From an uncultured Gammaproteobacteria bacterium (GTDB taxonomy: Bacteria; Pseudomonadota; Gammaproteobacteria; Pseudomonadales; Pseudohongiellaceae): a DNA stretch of 14,115 bases. Positions within the stretch are counted from its first letter, which is position 1. Every line of letters begins with the position of its first letter. A program made the translations under genes and the position numbers. Location of the stretch: assembly GCA_903926285.1 (NCBI GenBank), contig CAIYIP010000510.1:1-14115 (forward strand). The letters run 5' to 3'. Below, piece after piece: positions 6,430 to 13,975 of this stretch. A model generated the notes under the pieces. It was not told where the DNA came from, ran no database searches, and worked only from the letters and a program-made list of their open reading frames with translations.

Positions 6430-9400
6430 ATGTCAGTGAAGAAACCTAATGCGGCATTTAAAAAGAAGCAATTTCTGATTACATCTCTATCCGCAGCCAT
6501 TGCAGCTGTGTTTGCAGGATCAGGTAATATTGCCTATGCCCAGCAGGGCGCGGAGGTCGAAGAAGTCACGGTAACCGGCACTCGTATTAGACAGACCTCG
6601 GGGTTCACTACCCCCATTCCCGTTACTGCCGTATCGACCGAGGAGCTCTTTGAATTCGCACCCGGCAACAACGTTGCCAGACAGCTCAGTGCCCTACCCC
6701 AGTTCTTTGGCAACGTCTCCGTCCAGAACGTGGGCACTGCGCTCGTGTCAACGTCAGGAACATCTTCACTGAACCTGCGCAGCCTTGGCGGCAACCGCAC
6801 CCTGGTATTGCTTGACGGAATTCGTGTAGTGCCCGCCGCAAAAGACGGCCTGGTTAACGTTGATGCCTTCCCGACCGCGCTCATGCGCAGCGTCGACGTT
6901 GTGACCGGTGGCGCCTCGGCAGCCTACGGCGCCGATGCCGTGGGTGGTGTGGTCAACTTTGTGCTCGACCGTGAATTCGAGGGCTTCAAGATGGAAGCCG
7001 GCACCGGCGTCAACGAATTCGGCGATGGCCAGATGTGGGATATGTCGATAGCTGGTGGCAAGTCCTTTATGGATGACAGGCTTAACCTGATCGGCTCCGT
7101 TGAAGTCAGGTCGATCGACCAGATCCAGCGCCTTGCCAGCGAAGTGGAAGAACAGAACCGCCTGGGTCTTGTGACCAACCCTGCGTGGTCGACCTGGCGC
7201 GCCGCCAACCCCGCTGCCGCACTCACTTCCGCTCCAGTCCCACAGCAAATCACGCTGCCTTGGGTAGCCTCGACCGCCAGCTCACCCTACGGCCTGATTC
7301 TCGCCCCCGGCACACCACTGGACCGCATGCGCTTCACTCCCGATGGCAAAGACATCACGCCGTTCCGGCTCGGCGACGTGTCCTCAGTCAGTGGGCCCGG
7401 CAGCACCCAGTCCACATCCGGCGGTCCCGATGCGATGCTTTCCAATGACGCCTTCGGCGGCGGCATCAACGGCACTGGCACCAAAACCCAGTCGGGCTTT
7501 ATTGGTGCGCAGTTCCAGATCAACGAAAGCTTCTCGATCTTCGGCCAGGCGTTGCTCGGCCGCACCGACGCCAGGACCACCGCAGATCGCGGCGGCGCGC
7601 TGTATTACAGCATCTGGGCCCCAGCGATCGCTGTGGACAACGCCTTCCTGCCTGAGAGCGTGCGCCAGATCATGCAGTCCCGCAACATGGCTACGATCAA
7701 CGTGCACAAGAACGGCTTCTTCCCGAATATGCTGGAAGCCGGTTACGACACCGAGAACAGCAAGGTCCTTACCACCACCTCCTATGCTGGCGGCTTTGAG
7801 TGGGATGTCGGTTTTCGCGACTGGCACCTGCGCGGTCTCTGGCAAGAAGGTACGGCCGACCGTCTGAACTACCACGGTAACCTCTGGCGCGTAGACCGCG
7901 CGTTCCTGTCGATGGATGCTGTGCGCAATCCGCAAAACGGCGCCATAGTCTGCCGCGTGCAACTGTACAACCCGACCCCGGCGCAATTGGCCGCATCCCC
8001 TGGCATCCAGACCCTGATCTCGCCGCGCTCTGCGCAGGGCGCTATCAACCGCAGCGATCCGGGTGCGTTGCCGGTTTACTCGCCCATCGGCCTCGACAAC
8101 ACGGTGCGCGACTGCGTCCCGCACAACTTCTTCGGTGCCGGCAACATGACCCGCGATGCACAGGACTACATCAATGCCGATCCGAAGTTCGCCGTCGGCG
8201 AGGTCAACCAGAGCTTTGGCGAACTGCTGCTGACCGGTGAACTTTACGAAGGCTGGGGAGCAGGCCCGATCGGCTTCGCGGCTGGCTTGACGCAGCGCGA
8301 CCAGGATTTCTCCGACGATGCCGGCCCTCCCGGTATCACGACCCTGGTAAGCGGTCCCCGCAACGACCCGGCGCTGGGTATTCGCGGCATCCCGAGCGGC
8401 TATACCACATCTACCAATATGCACTACATCTCGACGCTGCCCATCATCAGTGGCGAAGCCGGGGTCTGGGAAAGTTTTGCCGAGGTGAGCATTCCGTTGT
8501 GGGAGGCCACGGTGGCCGGCCAGGAGCAAACCCTGCACACCGACGTGGCCTTCCGTCGTTCCGACTACGACCGCAGTGGCTCGGTCGACAGCTGGAAGCT
8601 CGGGCTGAATTACCAGGTGCTGAACGACTTGCGCCTGCGCTTCACCAAATCGCGCGACGTACGTGAACCTACCTTCTCCGAGCTGTTCGATGCGCAGGGT
8701 ACCAACGGTGTGGTGCTGGACTCCCGCTTCGACCGAAGGGAGTTCCAGATTTCGGTACTCTCGGGTGGCAATCCCAACCTGTCGCCCGAAGTGGCCAACA
8801 CCAACACCGCCGGCATTGTATGGACTCCTTCGTTCTCCGTCCTAGACGGCTTGCAGATGTCGGTTGACTGGTATGACGTGCAGATCGCGGATGCCGTAGG
8901 TTCGCTCGGCGCACAGCGCATCGCGGACGAGTGCTTCATCAACAAAGTCCAGAATCTGTGTGATCAGATCACACTGAACGAGCGCAGCGAGGTTGCCCGT
9001 ATCTCCAATACCTTCTTGAACGTGGCACAGGCTCGCGTAAGGGGCATCGACTATGAAGTGGCCTACTCGCTGGAGCCGAACTTCTTCTCTAGCGAAACCG
9101 AAACCTTCTCGGTGCGGGCGCTGGCCGGCTACGTGGCGGAACGCAGCGACACGCCATTGGGTGGCAGTCCGCTGGACGTTTCGGGCGGCCTCGGCACACC
9201 TGACCTGACCGGCGTATTGACCACGAACTACCGCGTTGGTCCCTTCGGACTGATGTTGCAGGGCCGCTTCCAGGATGAGTCCATCATCAACACAGTGTGG
9301 ACCGAAGGTGTCCAGGTCGACAAGAACACCGTGCCTTCCTACACTTGGTGGAGCGGCTCCCTGAGCTACAACGGAGAAACCAGCACAGACAGCACATGGC

Positions 9401-9540
9401 GCGTGGGTTTGAACGTGCAGAACCTGTTCGACAAGGGGCCCAACCCGGTACCGAACGTGTCCACCCGTTTTGCCATCCAGGGCTTGACCGGTGATACCTA
9501 TGGCCGACGTTACAACCTGAACTTCAACTACAGCTTCTGA
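6430..9540 (+). CDS. TonB-dependent outer-membrane receptor
   Basis: A 1036-residue outer-membrane active transporter powered by TonB-ExbBD. A signal peptide (hydrophobic to about residue 35) ends at AYA, with cleavage expected after residue 37. The TonB box EEVTVTG (44-50) follows, then the plug domain with LRSLGGNRTLVLLDGIRVVP and VDVVTGGASAAYGADAVGGVVNFVLD. The remainder is the 22-strand barrel, ending NLNFNYSF with the C-terminal phenylalanine expected for barrel insertion. Two cysteine-bearing loops (IVCRVQ...DCVPHNFFGAG and DECFINKVQNLC) are typical of the large receptors of marine and freshwater proteobacteria that take up glycans, peptides or other complex nutrients rather than only siderophores. 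The ligand cannot be told. The start is supported by AGGGGAG about 7 nt before the ATG. It is transcribed alone between operator-like palindromes and a strong terminator. Confidence 0.95.
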   Translation: MSVKKPNAAFKKKQFLITSLSAAIAAVFAGSGNIAYAQQGAEVEEVTVTGTRIRQTSGFTTPIPVTAVSTEELFEFAPGNNVARQLSALPQFFGNVSVQNVGTALVSTSGTSSLNLRSLGGNRTLVLLDGIRVVPAAKDGLVNVDAFPTALMRSVDVVTGGASAAYGADAVGGVVNFVLDREFEGFKMEAGTGVNEFGDGQMWDMSIAGGKSFMDDRLNLIGSVEVRSIDQIQRLASEVEEQNRLGLVTNPAWSTWRAANPAAALTSAPVPQQITLPWVASTASSPYGLILAPGTPLDRMRFTPDGKDITPFRLGDVSSVSGPGSTQSTSGGPDAMLSNDAFGGGINGTGTKTQSGFIGAQFQINESFSIFGQALLGRTDARTTADRGGALYYSIWAPAIAVDNAFLPESVRQIMQSRNMATINVHKNGFFPNMLEAGYDTENSKVLTTTSYAGGFEWDVGFRDWHLRGLWQEGTADRLNYHGNLWRVDRAFLSMDAVRNPQNGAIVCRVQLYNPTPAQLAASPGIQTLISPRSAQGAINRSDPGALPVYSPIGLDNTVRDCVPHNFFGAGNMTRDAQDYINADPKFAVGEVNQSFGELLLTGELYEGWGAGPIGFAAGLTQRDQDFSDDAGPPGITTLVSGPRNDPALGIRGIPSGYTTSTNMHYISTLPIISGEAGVWESFAEVSIPLWEATVAGQEQTLHTDVAFRRSDYDRSGSVDSWKLGLNYQVLNDLRLRFTKSRDVREPTFSELFDAQGTNGVVLDSRFDRREFQISVLSGGNPNLSPEVANTNTAGIVWTPSFSVLDGLQMSVDWYDVQIADAVGSLGAQRIADECFINKVQNLCDQITLNERSEVARISNTFLNVAQARVRGIDYEVAYSLEPNFFSSETETFSVRALAGYVAERSDTPLGGSPLDVSGGLGTPDLTGVLTTNYRVGPFGLMLQGRFQDESIINTVWTEGVQVDKNTVPSYTWWSGSLSYNGETSTDSTWRVGLNVQNLFDKGPNPVPNVSTRFAIQGLTGDTYGRRYNLNFNYSF

Positions 9541-9557
9541 TCAAGTCGCGCAAATAA

Positions 9558-9591
9558 AAAGGGTCTGCCACTGTGGCAGGCCCTTTTTTTT
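9558..9591 (+). terminator. Rho-independent terminator of the receptor gene
   Basis: AAAGGGTCTGCCA (9558-9570) pairs with TGGCAGGCCCTTT (9574-9586) through 13 bp including one G-T wobble, with loop CTG, followed by an unbroken run of T to 9591. It starts 18 bp after the receptor stop codon. A small palindrome, CTGCA-ATTC-TGCAG (9595-9608), lies just beyond. Confidence 0.93.
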
Positions 9592-9646
9592 GCGCTGCAA
9601 TTCTGCAGTGCCGCACGCGCATGTAGAAGAATGCAAAATGGATTTT

Positions 9647-9660
9647 AAAGTGGGTGTCCC
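9647..9660 (-). repeat. Reverse-strand copy of the GGGACACCCACTTT core
   Basis: The plus strand reads AAAGTGGGTGTCCC, the exact reverse complement of the 14-mer at 6244-6257. Its 5' side on the minus strand is the purine tract that complements the pyrimidine run at 9661-9723, instead of the duplicated word seen at the other loci. Confidence 0.75.
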
Positions 9661-9723
9661 TCTTTTTTTATTTTTTTTATTTTTTTCTTTTTCTTTTTCT
9701 TTCTTTTTGTCTCATTTTTTTTA
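9661..9723 (+). repeat. Long pyrimidine (T-rich) tract
   Basis: About 60 bases made almost only of T with scattered C, containing irregular TTTTTC units and interrupted by a few A and one G. It lies between the terminator of the receptor gene and the start of the next gene. Such tracts are rare in a genome of this composition. It could act as a bendable or easily melted stretch, a site of slippage, or an AT-rich promoter-proximal element. No coding function is credible. Confidence 0.8.
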
Positions 9724-9786
9724 TGCGAGCAGACTCCGTTGTTTGTATGCTTGCACTTCAACAAAAATATTGCCCCGGGGTGAGCC

Positions 9787-10293
9787 ATGACAGTTGTTGT
9801 ATCCGATAACAATCCCAACTTCTTCTTGCTGGAAGAACTGGCGGCCTTCCGGGCGCATGCGCTAAAGGCTGTGCAGCAAGGGCGCGGCCAGCTATGCATC
9901 CTCTGTGCAACGCTGGACGCTCCGTTGTACAACACCGACGAATTCCGCGACGCCGTCCGCACTCTCGTGACACACGATCGTTACGGTCAGGCGCGCTTTC
10001 TCGTGAAAGACATTCGGCCCATGATTGAAAATGGGCATCGCTTGCTGCAACTGGCGCATCGTTTGCCCGGCAAAGTGGAAGTGCGCAAACTTACCGTAGC
10101 CCCCATGAACACCGATTCTGCCTGGCTGGTCGTAGACAACGCCACCCTGCTCTACAAACATGATGACGCGACCTACAACGGCTATGTGGATTACGCTGCC
10201 GCACCAAAATGTAAACTGCTGCTCGAGGAATTTACCAATCTGTGGGAGTTGTACGGCGAGGAAGATCCCAACCTGCGGCAGCAGTTGTTGTAA
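9787..10293 (+). CDS. Small conserved protein of unknown function
   Basis: A 168-residue soluble protein with no signal peptide or membrane segment. GGGGTGA lies a few bases before the ATG and fixes the start. It begins NNPNFFLLEELAAFRAHALKAVQQGRGQLCILCATLDAPLYNTDEF, a helix then a strand pattern, followed by RFLVKDIRPMIENGHRLLQLAHRLP and WLVVDNATLLYKHDDATYNGYVDYAA. The alternation of strands and helices, and a DNATLLYK segment, recall the small gammaproteobacterial DUF7931-like proteins sometimes labelled acyltransferase-related, which I suspect it belongs to. No catalytic residues can be assigned. It converges with the M48 protease gene, separated by 42 bp. The ORF is solid; the function is open. 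Confidence 0.85.
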   Translation: MTVVVSDNNPNFFLLEELAAFRAHALKAVQQGRGQLCILCATLDAPLYNTDEFRDAVRTLVTHDRYGQARFLVKDIRPMIENGHRLLQLAHRLPGKVEVRKLTVAPMNTDSAWLVVDNATLLYKHDDATYNGYVDYAAAPKCKLLLEEFTNLWELYGEEDPNLRQQLL

Positions 10294-10298
10294 CACCG

Positions 10299-10327
10299 AC
10301 CAAGAGGGTAAATATCCTCGACTTGGT
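10299..10327. other. Hairpin between converging genes
   Basis: ACCAAGAGG (10299-10307) can pair with CCTC (10316-10319) and TTGGT (10323-10327) around a GAC bulge. It lies between the convergent stops at 10293 and 10336. No T-run is present on either strand, so it is at best a weak or Rho-assisted terminator. Confidence 0.3.
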
Positions 10328-10335
10328 GAAACTGC

Positions 10336-11121
10336 TCACAAGAGGCTTTTGATATTCTCCAGTGCGCCATCGTCATCGACGCGCAGCCGCAACCCGGCAG
10401 GCAGTGCTGACAGTCGGCTCTGTGTGTTCTCGATTCTTTCCTGAGGTATAGGGTGGGTCTGTAAAAACACAGGAATATCGGGGCGATTGTTCCTATAAAG
10501 TTCCAGGCGACTAAACAGCGTTAATTGCGAACGCGGATCATAGCCCGCATCCACCATCAGGTTAAAAGCCAACTCATCTGCCGCTCGTTCCTGCTTCCGG
10601 GTGTGCGTGCTGATATAGGTTGAAGCTCCGAGGTCAGAAGCGATGCCACCAGCACCGATCAGGAAAGGGTTCGCTGTTGCAATGGCGAGCGCAACGCCCG
10701 CCACATTGGCAAGGGTTCGTGTTGTATTGAAGGAACGATAGAACTCCCGATGATCCCCCTGAATCACATGGGCAAGTTCGTGTGCAAGAATACTGGCCAA
10801 CTCCGCAACATTGTAGCTGGATTTAATCGTGCCTGAGGTGATGTAAATATTACCGTCACCAATGGCGAACGCATTAAAACCATCACTGTCGATAATCCGT
10901 ACCTTGATGGCCTCAGGCTCCAGCGCGGCAGGGACTAGTTCGGCCATCAGCGTATCGATGTAAGCCACCACAGTGGTGTCATCAATCAGCTTAATCGACG
11001 TATTTAACTCTTCCACCTGCTCCGCACCCAACGCCGTTTCTTCTTCAGGTGTGAGGCTGGCACAAGCACTGAGCATGAGAGCGAGTAAAGCGGACACGAT
11101 GGTTATCTTCGGACTGATCAT
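10336..11121 (-). CDS. M48 family metallopeptidase lipoprotein (LoiP/YggG-like)
   Basis: A 261-residue zinc protease expected on the periplasmic face of the outer membrane. It starts with a short hydrophobic lipoprotein signal peptide ending LSAC, so C20 is lipidated. H114-E-L-A-H118 is the zinc-binding HExxH, with E115 as the general base. RKQERAADELA supplies the third ligand (E178) and D182. THPIPQERI near the end is the usual family tail. No TPR repeats follow, so it resembles LoiP (YggG) rather than BepA; these proteins take part in envelope protein quality control. The frame is open upstream to 11256, but that extension (45 residues) runs through intergenic repeats and would bury the signal peptide, so the ATG at 11119-11121 is chosen. 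A weak AGG lies about 8 nt before it. Confidence 0.92.
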   Translation of the reverse strand: MISPKITIVSALLALMLSACASLTPEEETALGAEQVEELNTSIKLIDDTTVVAYIDTLMAELVPAALEPEAIKVRIIDSDGFNAFAIGDGNIYITSGTIKSSYNVAELASILAHELAHVIQGDHREFYRSFNTTRTLANVAGVALAIATANPFLIGAGGIASDLGASTYISTHTRKQERAADELAFNLMVDAGYDPRSQLTLFSRLELYRNNRPDIPVFLQTHPIPQERIENTQSRLSALPAGLRLRVDDDGALENIKSLL

Positions 11122-11141
11122 CTTAAACCTGGGTTGGTTGC

Positions 11142-11174
11142 CGAGAAATGGCGAGAAATGGGACATCCACTTTT
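11142..11174 (+). repeat. Duplicated intergenic element: (CGAGAAATGG)x2 + GACATCCACTTTT
   Basis: CGAGAAATGG occurs at 11142-11151 and again directly at 11152-11161, and the second copy leads into GACATCCACTTTT. The core GGGACATCCACTTT (11160-11173) differs at one base from GGGACACCCACTTT at 6244-6257. The design (duplicated locus-specific word followed by the common core) is the same as at 6228-6284. It lies 20 bp upstream of the M48 start codon. Confidence 0.8.
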
Positions 11175-11200
11175 CGTGTTGTTCCGACGCCTCTCCTTGC

Positions 11201-11246
11201 GTGATTAACCGGACAAGAACCACGTGTACATTGATAATGCGGACAA
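11201..11246. repeat. Pair of direct repeats spaced 30 bp
   Basis: TGATTAACCGGACAA (11202-11216) and TGATAATGCGGACAA (11232-11246) match at 12 of 15 positions and are exactly 30 bp apart, about three helical turns. A CACGTG palindrome lies between them. They are upstream of the M48 gene, so they could be paired binding sites for a regulator, or part of a decayed transposon end. Confidence 0.4.
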
Positions 11247-11281
11247 ATTGATCCATGGGTACGAAGTGACCTCGGCCTCAG

Positions 11282-11332
11282 TATTGTAGTGGCGTCCCCA
11301 TTCAGGTAACACGAAGGGCGCAGCCTACAATA
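11282..11332. repeat. 8-bp inverted repeat TATTGTAG / CTACAATA
   Basis: Perfect arms at 11282-11289 and 11325-11332 enclose 35 bases, just downstream of the stop codon of the heparinase-like gene (minus strand). No T-run follows on the minus strand, so it is not a clear terminator. It might be the ends of a tiny insertion or chance. Confidence 0.35.
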
Positions 11333-11359
11333 TGGCGACTGGGATCGACTGTGCCGATG

Positions 11360-13852
11360 TCAGTTCGCCAGTCGCGGCAACGCCTGGATGGTGGTAGGCA
11401 ACGCGCCTGTCGACGTGACCTGTCCCGTCTGGTCGCGAACCTCCAGTGTGCCTCCCGTGCCAGCAGTGCTGAACCGCACAGTGGCAGTGCTTCCGTTCGC
11501 CAGCGTAATCAATGCGCCTATCTGTCCGGCTGCGTCCGAACGCACTGCTGTGCTGAAGGCGCGATCGGCACCGAGCACGTTGAGGAACACTGAGGTATCG
11601 CCAGTCGAATCGGCAACGTCGACACGGTAACCGGCGCTCATGTCTGAGTTCGCGGAGGGCCACGACACCACCAGGGGTGTCAAGCCAGTCGGGGCCAGCG
11701 TAACCACGTCGAGCTGGTTGTTGCCACTCATGGCGGTGAAGCGGTCGCCGGCGATCGTCGGGAGGCCGGGCAGGTTCAACGTCCAAACACGCCGCACACC
11801 CGTGCCGGTGGTCTGCACCCGGTCGAGAACGACCAGAGTTGATGGCTTGATCAACAGGAACTCACGCTCCATCTTGGCCACGACTGATTTGCTGCCGTAG
11901 ACGGGTGTCACACTTGCCAGGCCGTAGGTGTAGATGGGGGTGTCAGCGAGCGCAAGCATTGAGCAACTCGTGTTATATACTTGTTTGATCACTGCTCCGT
12001 TCTGTTCGATGCGCACGAGATTATGGTTCACTTCATCCGCTGCGATGCCTGAGTGCGAATAGATATTCTCGTCTAACGCGAGCCAATTGCCCTTGAAGAA
12101 CACGAAACTGCCCTGATCGCGGTGGGCATGACTCTCAGTGTACGGGCCGCAGATCAGGTTGGCATAAGTAGCATCGGTGTTCCACGACGAGCGCATCGAG
12201 AACTGCCCCGTGCCGCTGCTCCAGCGAGCGGTTGCCAGACGGCTTAGGGGTTGTGCCGTCAGGTTGCCTTGGTCGTAGAGGAAGTCAACCCAGAACTCGA
12301 AGCCATACCCCATGCGCGGTACTGACGATTGCGCCAGCAGTGTCTTCGACACACCCGACATCACGTCCGTAGGGTACAGCTGCGAGAGGATTGCAAGGTA
12401 CTCGCGGTGGTAGTCGAACAGCAACGCAGTGGAGTCGCGCGAATGGTCGCCCGTAGGCGAAATGCGGTCGAGAGTCGGGACAATGTCGTGTATGAATTTA
12501 TCCAGTGAGGCCAGCGCGTGCGGAGTGACATCAGCGATGCGCTCTCCGGTCGACTTCTCCCACCAGTAGTAGAGCTCAAACAGGCGTGCCATCGCCGTAC
12601 CATAGCCTGTGCCCTCGCGCGAGCCGCCACCGACGAGATCGCGGTTGAAAGTGGGCACAAGCTCATTGGCGAACTTCTCGGTGCGAAACTTGTCGATCCA
12701 GGCTTGAGCCTGAGTGTTCTCGCCATAGGTCGCCAAGCCCAGGAGCATGGTCGCGCGCAAGAACGAGTAGTAGTAGTTGTTGGACGGGTTATCTATCGAC
12801 CATCCGGACCATGCGTAGGTGGTGCTCCCCCACTGCGCCTGTTTGTAATTCCAGACGTTCCAGACAGCTTGGTTACCATAGTTGGCCCAGCGTGTAAGCT
12901 GGGCGGCGGTCATCTGGGAACGGCACCAATCATAGACAAGAGCGACGTTGCCGATAGTGCTTCCCACATAAAGGTAGCTGTCAGCCGCGACGACCGCGCG
13001 CTGATTGTTCCGGATTAGCGCTTCTTCAGAGGCGACGAACTCCTCGGTGCGGTCGATAGCGAATCGGCAATACGACGCAGCACCCGTGACCTGGCCCATC
13101 AATGCCGCATACCAAGGCTGGAAGCCGTAGGCACGTGCGCCGGCGACCTCGGCATCCACCAACGTCTTGAACCGAGAGGCCGAAGCTGTATTTCCGCTGA
13201 GCGAAGTGCGTAGCCGAACGAGCGTGGCCGCATCGTTCACGAGGATGCGTGGTGATCCGAGCGGCGCGATATTGATGGCAGCAGTGCTCGGCACAACAGC
13301 CAATCGCGCTGGTGTTGAGCTGTGAATCAAGGTGTTACTGTCTTGTAGCATGTAGCCTAGGAAGATATCGTGATTACCCACAATGTCGACTGCTCCATTG
13401 AAGATCTCTAACACCACTGCTGAACTCAGGGTGACTTGTTCGGCGGCGGGCATTAGATCAGCGATGCGCCCATTCCACGGGACAAACACGCCATTTAAGT
13501 TTTTCATGAAGAACTTGCTACCCAAACGATTAACCACAAAGAGGTTAGCTTTCTTCCCCACCTGATTTGCAGGGGGCAGAAGATGGCCCATGATCTTAAC
13601 GTGGTCAGTCTGTTGCGCTGTATCGCTGTAGCTGGTGTTAGCGCCAACGGTTATTTCCACAGCAAACTTGGTGGCGTAAACTTGATTATCGGTGCTGGTA
13701 TTTCCGATGAGCGGCAATCCAGGATTGACCGCTAATGCAGGCATAATCCCCGCAAAAAACAACGCAAGGGTTAAAAACTGACGAGCACGCTCAAGTAAAG
13801 TTGGGCTTCCAGCACGACTCTTAGCAAGAGCAGAGAGTGTATTATTACTCAT
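11360..13852 (-). CDS. Secreted heparinase II/III-like polysaccharide lyase with extra N-terminal domain
   Basis: An 830-residue exported protein. The signal peptide has a long N-region (about 24 residues), then a hydrophobic core ending PALA near residue 41. Residues about 50-185 form an extra beta-rich domain (GVFVPWNGRIADL ... IFLGYMLQDSNTLIHSS), a W-G-x-L ... GY-x-x-D pattern seen in front of other secreted proteins. A helical region follows (about 190-540) with GGGSREGTGYGTAMARLFELYYWW, as in alpha/alpha-toroid lyases. The C-terminal beta region holds H575-A-H577-R-D579-QGSF, the hallmark of heparinase II/III-like enzymes (PL12, PL15, PL17, PL21). It should cleave a uronic-acid-containing polysaccharide by beta-elimination; whether the substrate is an own exopolysaccharide, alginate or a glycosaminoglycan cannot be told. 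AGGA lies 7 nt before the ATG. The first 500 bases are AT-richer than the rest, suggesting domain fusion. Confidence 0.85.
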   Translation of the reverse strand: MSNNTLSALAKSRAGSPTLLERARQFLTLALFFAGIMPALAVNPGLPLIGNTSTDNQVYATKFAVEITVGANTSYSDTAQQTDHVKIMGHLLPPANQVGKKANLFVVNRLGSKFFMKNLNGVFVPWNGRIADLMPAAEQVTLSSAVVLEIFNGAVDIVGNHDIFLGYMLQDSNTLIHSSTPARLAVVPSTAAINIAPLGSPRILVNDAATLVRLRTSLSGNTASASRFKTLVDAEVAGARAYGFQPWYAALMGQVTGAASYCRFAIDRTEEFVASEEALIRNNQRAVVAADSYLYVGSTIGNVALVYDWCRSQMTAAQLTRWANYGNQAVWNVWNYKQAQWGSTTYAWSGWSIDNPSNNYYYSFLRATMLLGLATYGENTQAQAWIDKFRTEKFANELVPTFNRDLVGGGSREGTGYGTAMARLFELYYWWEKSTGERIADVTPHALASLDKFIHDIVPTLDRISPTGDHSRDSTALLFDYHREYLAILSQLYPTDVMSGVSKTLLAQSSVPRMGYGFEFWVDFLYDQGNLTAQPLSRLATARWSSGTGQFSMRSSWNTDATYANLICGPYTESHAHRDQGSFVFFKGNWLALDENIYSHSGIAADEVNHNLVRIEQNGAVIKQVYNTSCSMLALADTPIYTYGLASVTPVYGSKSVVAKMEREFLLIKPSTLVVLDRVQTTGTGVRRVWTLNLPGLPTIAGDRFTAMSGNNQLDVVTLAPTGLTPLVVSWPSANSDMSAGYRVDVADSTGDTSVFLNVLGADRAFSTAVRSDAAGQIGALITLANGSTATVRFSTAGTGGTLEVRDQTGQVTSTGALPTTIQALPRLAN

Positions 13853-13886
13853 ATCAATTCCTTTGATTGCTTTAGGAAGATAGGGA

Positions 13887-13895
13887 AGTATAGCA
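13887..13895 (-). promoter_or_regulatory. Extended -10 promoter of the heparinase-like gene
   Basis: On the minus strand TGCTATACT provides an extended -10 (TG-n-TATACT), with the hexamer at 13887-13892. It lies about 35 bp before the start codon, leaving a short leader that contains the AGGA ribosome-binding site. No good -35 is found at 17 bp, which is tolerated by extended -10 promoters. A CAATTTTGGTATTG inverted repeat sits immediately upstream. Confidence 0.5.
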
Positions 13896-13975
13896 GTTAC
13901 TCAATACCAAAATTGTTGCAAAATTCTATTTCTGCGGTGTATTGCCAGTGTCAACTTACGCCACCCACCACGATA

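Noticed and set aside
7384..8538. 384-codon open frame antisense to the TonB receptor gene
   Set aside because: It lies wholly inside a well-supported gene, shows no recognisable domain, and long antisense frames are expected in GC-rich coding DNA.
9590..9790. 66-codon frame through the pyrimidine tract (poly-Phe/Ser-like product) and its antisense poly-Lys frame
   Set aside because: The product is a direct consequence of low-complexity DNA and overlaps a terminator and a repeat.
10336..11256. Longer form of the M48 gene with 45 extra N-terminal residues
   Set aside because: It would place the lipoprotein signal peptide internally and translate the intergenic repeats; the ATG at 11119-11121 begins directly at the signal peptide.
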